A DNA stretch of 64,000 bases from JACVRW01 sp963819115 (GTDB lineage Bacteria; Actinomycetota; Thermoleophilia; Solirubrobacterales; Thermoleophilaceae). The notes beneath the pieces are model-generated. The model searched no databases, was not told the origin of the DNA, and worked only from the letters and a program-made list of their open reading frames with translations. The stretch covers positions 62,001-126,000 of the forward strand of contig CAWFUR010000010.1 of assembly GCA_963819115.1 (NCBI GenBank), written 5' to 3'. This document shows, one piece after another, positions 51,317 to 58,130 of this stretch; positions within the stretch are counted from its first letter, which is position 1, and each line of letters opens with the position of its first letter. Both the position numbers and the translations under genes were made by a program.

Positions 51317-51438
51317 CCCCGGGGCAAGGTTTGCCTTGCCTCGAGGCTCCTCGATTGACCACCCGAGGCCCATTACCAGGGCCCTCCCCGAGCGGCACGA
51401 TCGACGTAGTCAATCAACGCCCCTCAAGGAGGCTCGCA

Positions 51439-51774
51439 ATGCGCCAGATCGCCCACGCCACCACCTTCACCGGACCGACCAGAGCTCATCGCACGATCGT
51501 GCTCGCCGCCCTGCTCGCCTTCGTGACCAGCGCCGCCGTGGTGTTCGCGCTGGCGGTGGGCAACGACTCCTCGACCAACTCCCTGGCCAACGAGCCGGTG
51601 TCCGCCCTGCGCGGCGACGGAGGTCCCGAGGAGAGCGCCGCGGCCGCCGCGATCGGAGCACACACCGCGCTGGTCCAGCCCGACGAGACCGGGATCGCCG
51701 CGGCGGTGAGCGCCGGGAGCGAGACCGTGCCCGTCGGTCCCCGGGCCTTCGGCGGCGCGATCGCCGGCCCGTAG
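51439..51774 (+). CDS. Small membrane-anchored protein of unknown function
   Basis: 111 aa. A ~20-residue N-terminal tail is followed by a single membrane helix (TIVLAALLAFVTSAAVVFALAV, ~20-41), then an Asn/Ser/Ala/Glu-rich extracytoplasmic segment with VQPDETGIAAAVSAG. No domain is recognised. ATG 51439 has an excellent AAGGAGG 7 nt upstream, which supports it being a real gene. It stands alone between the LysR gene and a copy of the dispersed hairpin element. Confidence 0.65.
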   Translation: MRQIAHATTFTGPTRAHRTIVLAALLAFVTSAAVVFALAVGNDSSTNSLANEPVSALRGDGGPEESAAAAAIGAHTALVQPDETGIAAAVSAGSETVPVGPRAFGGAIAGP

Positions 51775-51791
51775 GAGGACATGGTCCCTAG

Positions 51792-51840
51792 GACATGGTG
51801 CGGTGCTCGCCCGATCACCGATCGGGCTCCGCTCCTCCCT
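51792..51840 (+). repeat. Dispersed hairpin element, copy 6
   Basis: GACATGGTGCGGTGCTCGCC leads to the perfect 8-bp hairpin GCCCGATC-ACC-GATCGGGC and TCCGCTCCTCCCT. A partial start (GGACATGGTCCC) repeats just upstream at 51777-51788. It lies between a plus-strand gene and a convergent minus-strand gene. Confidence 0.9.
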
Positions 51841-51845
51841 AGGGC

Positions 51846-52427
51846 TCAGCCTGGGTCGGGACCGCGAAGGTCCGCGAGGGAGACCGCCCCTCGCCGCAGC
51901 GCCTCGTTCGCGAGGCGCACGCGGCGGTTCGAGCCGTCGTCGGGCACGCCGAACTTGTCGAACAGGTTCGCCAGGTGCTGCTTGACGGCGGCTTGGGTGA
52001 TCACCAGCTCGTCCGCGATCGCCCGGGTGGAGGCCGGCTCGGTGAACACGTCGCGGGAGAGGAGGGGGCGGCAGAGTGCAACCAGCACGTCGCCCTCGCG
52101 CGTGGTGAGCAGAGGCGGGGCGCCGCCGGCCACCGTCTGGTCGCCCGACGCCGCCTCCTGGTCCCGGAACACGACGCGCGACTGGCCGACGCGTATCTCG
52201 TCACCGTGGCGCAGCCGCTGAGCAGCCCAGATCCGCTCGCCGTTCAGCCAGGTGCCGTTGGAGGAGCCCAGGTCCGCCACGCACCAGCCGGCGGGGAAGC
52301 GCTCGAGCACGGCGTGGAGATGGCTGGCGGTGGGATCGTCGGGGAGCGCCACGTCGTTCTCGTCCGACTTCCCGATCGTCATCCGGTCGGCCTCGAGCGG
52401 GAGCCTCCAGTCGCGCGTGGCCGACAT
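51846..52427 (-). CDS. FHA-domain protein with C-terminal LuxR/GerE-like HTH
   Basis: 193 aa. The FHA domain (~5-90) holds the phosphothreonine-binding signature: MTIGKSDENDVALPDD, SHLHAVLE and GSSNGTWLNGERI. A GerE-like helix-turn-helix (~105-185) follows: LLTTREGDVLVALCR and ITQAAVKQHLANLFDKFGV, with an insertion between helices. It would link Ser/Thr-kinase signals to DNA binding. ATG 52427 has GAGG nearby and a minus-strand TAAGCT 28 nt upstream; GTG 52505 would add 26 residues. Confidence 0.82.
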   Translation of the reverse strand: MSATRDWRLPLEADRMTIGKSDENDVALPDDPTASHLHAVLERFPAGWCVADLGSSNGTWLNGERIWAAQRLRHGDEIRVGQSRVVFRDQEAASGDQTVAGGAPPLLTTREGDVLVALCRPLLSRDVFTEPASTRAIADELVITQAAVKQHLANLFDKFGVPDDGSNRRVRLANEALRRGAVSLADLRGPDPG

Positions 52428-52509
52428 CACCTCGATCTGCGGGCCCACGAACGCAAGCTTAAGACCAGGTGGGACGAGGCAGTCCGCGCTCTCTCCATAC
52501 TCCACTGTG

Positions 52510-53403
52510 ATGAAGCGAGCTGTCCTCGTCCTCGGGCGAACCCTGCGCTCCTTCTACGACGACCAGATGACCCAGCACGCGGCGGCGCTGACCTACTACG
52601 TGCTGATGTCGCTCTTCCCGACCCTCCTGCTGGCCGTCGCCCTGCTGGGGCTTCTTGGCCAGTACCCCGAGACCTACAACGCGATCGTCGGTTACCTGAA
52701 GGACGTGGTGCCGCCGTCGGTGCTCGACCCGCTCAACCGCTCGTTGCGCCGTGCGCTCCAGAGCAAGGAGACGGCGGCGACGGCGATCGCGCTCAGCACC
52801 CTGGTGGCGCTCTATGGGACCACCGGTGCGCTCGAGGCCTGCCGCCGTGCGCTCAACGTGGTGTTCGAGGCGGAGACCGGACGCAGCTTCTTCCACCGGA
52901 AGGCGATCGACATCGTGTCCACCTTCGTGCTCATGGGACTTGTGCTCGTGAGCCTCGTGATGGTGTTCGTCGGTGGGCACTTCGCCGAAGACCTGTTGGG
53001 CTTCATCGGCCTCGGGTCCACGGTCGCCGACATCTGGAACATCGCCCGCTGGCCCGGGGCGCTGCTGGTGGCGATGCTCGTGTTCGCCTACATCTACTAC
53101 GTGACGCCCGACGTGCAGCAGCGCTCGTTCCGGTGGGTCACGCCGGGCGCCGTGGTGGGCGTGCTGCTGTGGCTGGCGGCATCGTTCGGGTTCTCGGCCT
53201 ACGTGTCGCGGATCTCCGACGTGGGCGCCATCTACGGGGCGTTCGCGGGGGCGATCCTGCTCGTGTTCTGGCTCTGGCTCACCAACGTCGCGCTGCTGCT
53301 CGGAGCTGAGCTGAACGCGGAGATCGAGCGGGAGAAGGAGATCTCGGACGGCCTGCCCCGGCCGAAGACCCTGAACCGGCCTGCCCGCGGGCGGGCCGCC
53401 TAG
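52510..53403 (+). CDS. YihY/BrkB-family membrane protein
   Basis: 297 aa, about six membrane helices. Family signatures: HAAALTYYVLMSLFPTLLL, a TTGALEACRRALNVVFEAETGRSFFHRK loop, PDVQQRSFRWVTPGAVVGV, and YGAFAGAILLVFWLWLTNVALLLGAELNAEIE. Function remains unclear in the family despite the old RNase BN label. CATACT (52496-52501) ends 8 nt before the ATG with no Shine-Dalgarno, so it may be leaderless. Its last 4 bp overlap the convergent flippase stop. Confidence 0.92.
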   Translation: MKRAVLVLGRTLRSFYDDQMTQHAAALTYYVLMSLFPTLLLAVALLGLLGQYPETYNAIVGYLKDVVPPSVLDPLNRSLRRALQSKETAATAIALSTLVALYGTTGALEACRRALNVVFEAETGRSFFHRKAIDIVSTFVLMGLVLVSLVMVFVGGHFAEDLLGFIGLGSTVADIWNIARWPGALLVAMLVFAYIYYVTPDVQQRSFRWVTPGAVVGVLLWLAASFGFSAYVSRISDVGAIYGAFAGAILLVFWLWLTNVALLLGAELNAEIEREKEISDGLPRPKTLNRPARGRAA

Positions 53404-54884
53404 GGAGCCGGCACCGGCGCGGCCGCGCCCGCCCGGTTGCGCAGGTACCCGAGCATCTCGACCAGCAGGGGCCGCTCCCGGAGCCAGGTGGTGAGCGCGA
53501 AGGTGCCCATGAAGAGCACCACCTCGGCGATGGCCACGCCGAGCGTGCGGTCGCCCTCGGCCACGCGGGCCAGAAGGACCACGCCCGAAGCGACCAGGGT
53601 GGGTATCAGCGCCCGCACCGCAAGCGAGGTGAGCCGCACGTCGGGCAGCAGCTGCTTTATGTAATAGGCGCGCGTGCCCCAGGCGGCCACCATGACCGCG
53701 AACATCCCCCAAGCGAAGCCGTCGATGCCCGCGATGAAGAGCAGCGGCAGCGGCACGGCGACGAACGCCAGCGCGGCGGCCATGGCATACACCGCCTGCG
53801 GGTACGAGATGCCCACGGCGCGGTAGAAGGCGGTCCAGTTGAACCCGAGCTGGTGCACCGCGCCGGTGATCCCCATGATCTGGAGCAGGATCACCGCCGG
53901 CTCCCACTTGTCGCCGAGCACGTAGTGGACGAGGTCGGGGGCGAACAGGGCGAGACCGGCGCCGAAGGGTAGGGCCCACATCGCAGTGACCCGGTTGGAC
54001 TTCATGAACAGCTCGGTCATCACGTCCTTGCGATCGTTGACCGCGCAGATGGCCGGGTAGATGGTGGTGGTCACGATCTGGTCGGCCCGGTCCACGTAGC
54101 GCGTGAGGGTCACCGCCAACGTGATGAAGCCGGCGCCCGCCAGCCCGAGATGGGCGTCGAAGGCGAACACCTGCCCCTGGCGGATCACCAGCCCCGCCAC
54201 CGCGGCCAGCATGATCGGCCAGGAGAAGCGGGCGTAGAGCCTTGCGCTCTCCCCGTGGAAGCGCAGGCGCAGCGGATAGGGGGAGATGAAGGCGGCCAGG
54301 CCCGCGGACACGACGTTCCCCACCAGGGCGCCGATCACGAGGGCCCACACCTCGAGGCCCGCCAGCAGGAGGCCCAGGGTGGCCACGAACGTGGCGATCG
54401 GCGCGGCGCTCTGGACGATCCGCTGCCGTATGAAGTCCATGCGCCGGAGGAAGATCCACGACGGTGCCTGGAGCGCGAAGGCGATGGGCAGGTAGGCCAG
54501 CGCGAGCATCAGCGGGGCGAGCGCCCAGTCGCCGTACGCCACGGCCACGACGGGTGCCAGCAGCACGAGCATCACCGCGAAGATGCCGCCGAGCATGAGG
54601 TCGATGGTGAAGGCGCGCTGGAAGGCCAGCTCCTGGTCGTGGTCGTCCTGCTGGACGTACTGCTCGTCGATCCCCACCTGCTTCAGCGTGAGCAGCGTGA
54701 TCACCGTGACCGAGACGATGCCGTAGAGACCGACCTGCTCGGTGGTGAGCAGCCGGGCCACCACCACCTGCTGGATCACCACGATGCCCTCTGCCAGCAT
54801 CAGGAAGGTCCCGTTGACGATCGCCCCGCGAGCCATGCGGCCTCGGAGCTCGGCGCGGGGGAAGCTGAAGCGCTCGGATGCCAC
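53400..54884 (-). CDS. Polysaccharide flippase (Wzx/MATE-like)
   Basis: 494 aa with ~13 hydrophobic segments of the MOP-superfamily oligosaccharide flippase group: GAIVNGTFLMLAEGIVVIQQ opens, TTEQVGLYGIVSVTVI is typical of helix 2, and AFVAVPLPLLFIAGIDGFAWGMF lies late. It would move lipid-linked sugar units across the membrane for capsule or teichuronic-type polymers. No glycosyltransferases adjoin it, so the substrate is open. Good RBS-like purines before the ATG are not obvious. Confidence 0.87.
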   Translation of the reverse strand: MASERFSFPRAELRGRMARGAIVNGTFLMLAEGIVVIQQVVVARLLTTEQVGLYGIVSVTVITLLTLKQVGIDEQYVQQDDHDQELAFQRAFTIDLMLGGIFAVMLVLLAPVVAVAYGDWALAPLMLALAYLPIAFALQAPSWIFLRRMDFIRQRIVQSAAPIATFVATLGLLLAGLEVWALVIGALVGNVVSAGLAAFISPYPLRLRFHGESARLYARFSWPIMLAAVAGLVIRQGQVFAFDAHLGLAGAGFITLAVTLTRYVDRADQIVTTTIYPAICAVNDRKDVMTELFMKSNRVTAMWALPFGAGLALFAPDLVHYVLGDKWEPAVILLQIMGITGAVHQLGFNWTAFYRAVGISYPQAVYAMAAALAFVAVPLPLLFIAGIDGFAWGMFAVMVAAWGTRAYYIKQLLPDVRLTSLAVRALIPTLVASGVVLLARVAEGDRTLGVAIAEVVLFMGTFALTTWLRERPLLVEMLGYLRNRAGAAAPVPAP

Positions 54885-54966
54885 GTGCCGAGACTAGACC
54901 GGAGCCCCGCTGGCCGATCCAGACGACCCGAGCCGCTGCTTGATCGCGCCGGATCCCAGAGATGCC

Positions 54967-55017
54967 AGGCGAGGAGCGCAGTCCGAGCGTCGGTCGGGCG
55001 AGCACCGCAGCCATGCC
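54967..55017 (-). repeat. Dispersed hairpin element, copy 7
   Basis: In minus orientation it starts GGCATGGCTGCGGTGCTCGC and ends TGCGCTCCTCGCC. The inner hairpin keeps 6 of 8 pairs (GCCCGACC-GAC-GCTCGGAC). It lies in the divergent gap between flippase and GntR genes, upstream of the latter's -10 candidate. Confidence 0.82.
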
Positions 55018-55049
55018 ATCGCTCACCTTTCCCTTACCATTCTGGGGTT

Positions 55050-55805
55050 ATCGGCCGGGCACCGCTCCCACCTCAGCTCACGGACACCGGGCCGCGGTCC
55101 CTGACCGCGCGCACGCGGGAGGCGCTGCTCGAGGCCATCCGGGCCGAGCGCTTCGAGGATGGCCGGCTCCCCCCGGAGGCGAAGCTCGCGGAGAGTCTCG
55201 GAGTGAGCCGGGCAACCCTCCGCGGCGCACTTCAGAGCCTCGAGGCCGACGGGTTGATCTCGCGGCGCCGGCGCCACGGCACCCGGGTGAACGAGCGCGT
55301 GCTCCGTGCCGGAATGCGCCTCGAGCGGCTTGTGCCCTTCACCGAGCTGATCGAACAGAGCGGGCAGACCCCGTCCGTCGACCAGCAGACCCAGACCGTG
55401 GCGGGGGCCACGCCGGAGGAGGCCGAGGGCCTGGCGGTGGAGCGGGACACCCCATGTCTCACCGCCCGGCGGGTGCTCCGCGGGAACGGGAGGCCGGCCA
55501 TCCTGGTGGAGGACGTGGTGACAGTCGAACAACTGCCGGTGGAGCCGGACGCGGTGATCCACGGGGACAGCACCTTCGCCTTCCTGTGGGCGAACGGGCT
55601 GCAGCCCGTGAGCTACGCCACCGCGTGGTTCAGGGCGATGGTGGCCTCACGCGGGCGCCCCGTGGGCCTGGAGATAGAGCCGGGCGCCCCGTACATCGAG
55701 ATGTCGGGCGTGCATCACGACCGCGACCATCATCCGATCGCGCTCTCGCGCAACAGCGTCGACGACGCCGTGATCCGCCTGTCGATGATCCGCCGCCCGC
55801 TCTAG
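55050..55805 (+). CDS. GntR/UTRA-family transcriptional regulator, unusual start
   Basis: About 251 aa. The GntR winged HTH is ~18-85: REALLEAIRAERFEDGRLPP, LAESLGVSRATLRGALQSL. The UTRA effector domain runs ~90-245: MRLERLVPFTELIEQ, LTARRVLRGNGRPAILVEDVV, MVASRGRPVGLEIE. No ATG/GTG/TTG lies in frame near the HTH; ATC 55050 (or CTG 55101) is the likely start. TACCAT (55035-55040) ends 9 nt upstream of ATC, suggesting a leaderless transcript. The effector is an unknown small molecule. Confidence 0.78.
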   Translation: MGRAPLPPQLTDTGPRSLTARTREALLEAIRAERFEDGRLPPEAKLAESLGVSRATLRGALQSLEADGLISRRRRHGTRVNERVLRAGMRLERLVPFTELIEQSGQTPSVDQQTQTVAGATPEEAEGLAVERDTPCLTARRVLRGNGRPAILVEDVVTVEQLPVEPDAVIHGDSTFAFLWANGLQPVSYATAWFRAMVASRGRPVGLEIEPGAPYIEMSGVHHDRDHHPIALSRNSVDDAVIRLSMIRRPL

Positions 55806-56611
55806 CCCGGGTGCCGGGCCACCGTGCGCAGGTATTCGGCCCGCGGCCGGAAGCCGTCCGGCGTCTCGAACTCGCGGAACAGGCCCACAACGCGCTCGCG
55901 CATCGGCGCCCACTCCCCGGCGGGCTCCAGCGCCGCCTTCGCCATCACCGTGGGACCGAGGTTCTGCTCGGTGAACGACACCCATCCGTCCGCCGAGGAC
56001 CAGTCCCAGCTCACGGCATCCTCCTCGATTGCGAGGTCCACCCCAGTGCCGTCGAAAAGCTCTCGCACGTGGCCCTCCTCGCCCCAGAGGATCGGGGACT
56101 TCACCTCGGGTGGCGGGGGCGGCATCGCCGAGGCGGCCAACTTCAGCAGCCGGCCGTTGAGACCCTCGGGCGTCCACGCGCACACCCCGATGGTGCCCCC
56201 TGGCCGGCAGACCCGGACCAGCTCGCTCGCGGCCGCCTGGTGATCGGGGGCGAACATGCAGCCGAAGACCGACAGCACGACGTCGAAGGACTCGTCGGCG
56301 AACGGCAGGGCTCCGGCGTCGCCCTCGACCCAGTTCACCTCGACGCCCGCGGAGGCGGCACGCTCGCGGCCCATGTCCATCAGCTCCGGGGTGATGTCGG
56401 CCCCGGTGACCCGGGCGCCACGGCCGGCCGCTGGCACGGCCACGTTGCCGCTCCCGGTGCCCACGTCGAGCACGTCCTGGCCCTCGCGCACGCCCGCGCG
56501 CTCGATCAGAGCGTCGGCCACCGGCTGGATCGTCTTGGCGATGCTCGGCCAGTCGCCGGTGGACCACATCTTGCGCTGGCCGGCCCGGACCTGCTCAGGA
56601 TCGATCGTCAT
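55802..56611 (-). CDS. Class I SAM-dependent methyltransferase (UbiE/Methyltransf_11 type)
   Basis: 269 aa. VLDVGTGSGNVAVPAAGRG is motif I, VTGADITPELMDMGRERA the ribose-binding strand, GDAGALPFADESFDVVLSVFG motif II, and RPGGTIGVCAWTPEGLNGR motif III. The C-terminal half contacts an unknown acceptor. It converges with the GntR gene with a 4-bp overlap of stop regions. The ATG has no strong Shine-Dalgarno. Confidence 0.9.
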   Translation of the reverse strand: MTIDPEQVRAGQRKMWSTGDWPSIAKTIQPVADALIERAGVREGQDVLDVGTGSGNVAVPAAGRGARVTGADITPELMDMGRERAASAGVEVNWVEGDAGALPFADESFDVVLSVFGCMFAPDHQAAASELVRVCRPGGTIGVCAWTPEGLNGRLLKLAASAMPPPPPEVKSPILWGEEGHVRELFDGTGVDLAIEEDAVSWDWSSADGWVSFTEQNLGPTVMAKAALEPAGEWAPMRERVVGLFREFETPDGFRPRAEYLRTVARHPG

Positions 56612-56806
56612 TCGCCGACTCTATTGCCGCGTGGCTCCCGTCCGCAATGCCGCGTTGCAAGCGGGCTGGCCCTGATCAGCCGAACGTCCGTCTAGGCACG
56701 CGGACAGGACTTCAGGTCTCCCGGGACACCGCCGAGTAGAGACGCACGACGGCATGGAGGGTTCCGTCGATCAAAGCGGCACGGGACGCCGCTGAGTTGC
56801 ATCAGT

Positions 56807-56836
56807 GCGGGGGTCGCCGGGGCGGGCGACCCCCGC
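56807..56836. terminator. 12-bp perfect hairpin in the 56.6-56.9 kb gap
   Basis: GCGGGGGTCGCC (56807-56818) and GGCGACCCCCGC (56825-56836) pair perfectly around GGGGCG. A second stem, GCAAC-TCC-GTTGC (56838-56850), follows directly. Both stand in the 333-bp gene-free gap 56612-56944. They may terminate the minus-strand gene at 56945 or form an RNA; nothing else is visible there except copy 8 of the dispersed element. Confidence 0.5.
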
Positions 56837-56879
56837 CGCAACTCCGTTGCGGGCGCTGAATACGACATTCGTCCATGGA

Positions 56880-56930
56880 ATGGCATGGTCCGGAGCGCGC
56901 CCGGGCGTCGCCCGGGCTGCGCTCCTCCCT
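56880..56930 (+). repeat. Dispersed hairpin element, copy 8
   Basis: TGGCATGGTCCGGAGCGCGC leads to the perfect hairpin GCCCGGGC-GTC-GCCCGGGC, then TGCGCTCCTCCCT. Compared with copies 3, 5 and 6, two base pairs changed on both sides (A-T and T-A to G-C), keeping the stem. Confidence 0.85.
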
Positions 56931-56944
56931 GGGGCCGTGCGTTC

Positions 56945-57541
56945 TCAGTCGAAGTCGAAGTCGCGCGGAGGGCGCTGCTCGAACCAGAGCCGGTCGTGCT
57001 CCGGGGTCTCCTCGAGAAAGTCCGGCGTGTCCTCCAGCAGGTCCGGGTCCGCGGGTCCGGCCTCTGCCTCTTCGGGCGCGGCGGCCGGCGGCGCTTCGGC
57101 GGACGGATCGTCGTCGTCCTCGGCCAGCGCGTCGAAGCCCTGCGTGGGCGTGTCGCTGTGCCTCCGCGGCGGCGGCTCCTCGTCCTCGAGGGGCTCGGGC
57201 GGCAGATCGTCATGCACGGGAACGTCCTCAGGCTCAGGCTCCGGCTCCGCCAGATCGGGTTCCACCGGCAGCGGCTCGATCTCCGCCTCGGGCTCGAACA
57301 CGGGCTCCTCGGCCGCGACAGCATCGCGATCGAAGTCGTGCGGCGCCGGCACATCCTCCAGCGCAGGGTCCTGTTCGCCCTCCGCGGCGCGGGCGGCATC
57401 CACGTCCTCGTCCTCCCGAATCGCCTCGTCGTGCGCGATCCCGAGGGCCTCCACCTCCTGCCGGCGGAGTTCCTCCTCGGGCGCGCCGTGCGACCTCTTG
57501 AGCTCGAGGTGCTCGCGGATGGCATCGTCGAGAATGCCCAT
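56945..57541 (-). CDS. Acidic, mostly disordered protein
   Basis: 198 aa. Residues 1-40 form a helix (GILDDAIREHLELKRSHGAP, ELRRQEVEALG) that recurs at the start of many Thermoleophilia proteins by recollection. The rest is Glu/Asp/Pro-rich and disordered. A short ordered end (DRLWFEQRPPRDFDFD) closes it. No enzymatic motif is present. ATG 57541 gives this N-terminus; TTG 57550 would add three residues. It could act as a scaffold or charge buffer; no function is claimed. Confidence 0.72.
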   Translation of the reverse strand: MGILDDAIREHLELKRSHGAPEEELRRQEVEALGIAHDEAIREDEDVDAARAAEGEQDPALEDVPAPHDFDRDAVAAEEPVFEPEAEIEPLPVEPDLAEPEPEPEDVPVHDDLPPEPLEDEEPPPRRHSDTPTQGFDALAEDDDDPSAEAPPAAAPEEAEAGPADPDLLEDTPDFLEETPEHDRLWFEQRPPRDFDFD

Positions 57542-57634
57542 CGAGCCCAAGCCTATAGACCCCGGGCGGCTGGATTCGATTGCGGGAGACCGCGGCTATC
57601 CTTGGCCCGGTCCCGGCCCGTCCGCGGCAGCCTC

Positions 57635-57707
57635 GGGGCTATAGCTCAGCTGGAAGAGCGCCTGGATCGCACCCAGGAGGTCGTCGGTTCGAGTCCGACT
57701 AGCTCCA
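57635..57707 (+). tRNA. tRNA-Ala (anticodon CGC)
   Basis: 73 nt. Acceptor GGGGCTA/TAGCTCC with G3-U70, D arm GCTC/GAGC, anticodon stem CCTGG/CCAGG around ATCGCAC (anticodon CGC), T arm GTCGG/CCGAC with TTCGAGT; discriminator A, CCA not encoded. Its 3' end and flank recur, degenerate, three times in the next 4.3 kb. Confidence 0.97.
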
Positions 57708-57712
57708 TTCGG

Positions 57713-57733
57713 TCGTTGTCAAAGGGACAACGA
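57713..57733 (+). terminator. Hairpin directly after tRNA-Ala(CGC)
   Basis: TCGTTGTC (57713-57720) pairs with GACAACGA (57726-57733) around AAAGG, 5 nt after the tRNA. An equivalent hairpin with loop CGAAC is kept in the repeat copy at 61259-61279. It is a likely tRNA terminator. Confidence 0.6.
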
Positions 57734-58130
57734 ATTGCCTGCAAAAGCCGTCTGTGCCGTTCCGATCGCTCCAAGGCAATAGCCGGACAGCGCGAGGCCC
57801 TCCGGGCTGCGGCGCGTAGCTCGGCGCTTCCTCGGCGATGTCATCCGTCAAGCGGGCAACGAGGCAGTTGCGGCTCTAGAGGCTGTCGCTGTTGCTCTTC
57901 CTATAAAGCAGCAGTCACCGCCGAGGTGGCGGCGCTACTGCTCTTGCCTCGATGCGGCAGCGCCACGAGTGGCGGGCCGGCGCCTCGGCGCGCTGCCTCG
58001 TGTGGTTGAGAACGCTGTGGTTGGCGCGTGCGCAATCGGCCCGTTTGGGATGATGACGCTTGTCTTCGGTCGGTGAATCCTGTGGCCCGCTGGGGGCCGC
58101 GTCGCGGTCCGAGTCGATGGAAAGGTCGCG
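57734..58130. other. Gene-free accessory flank after tRNA-Ala
   Basis: 397 bp with no convincing gene on either strand. The first ~75 bp (to ~57800) resemble the sequence after the tRNA-end copy at 61279-61340 (shared blocks include TTCCGATCGCTC and AGCCGGAC). GATGCGGCAGCGCC at 57951-57964 recurs at 61846-61859. Base composition by eye is less GC-biased than the chromosome before the tRNA. Confidence 0.5.

Noticed and set aside
52459..55026. 855-codon minus-strand open frame
   Set aside because: Runs over two real genes in another frame; part is out-of-frame flippase translation.
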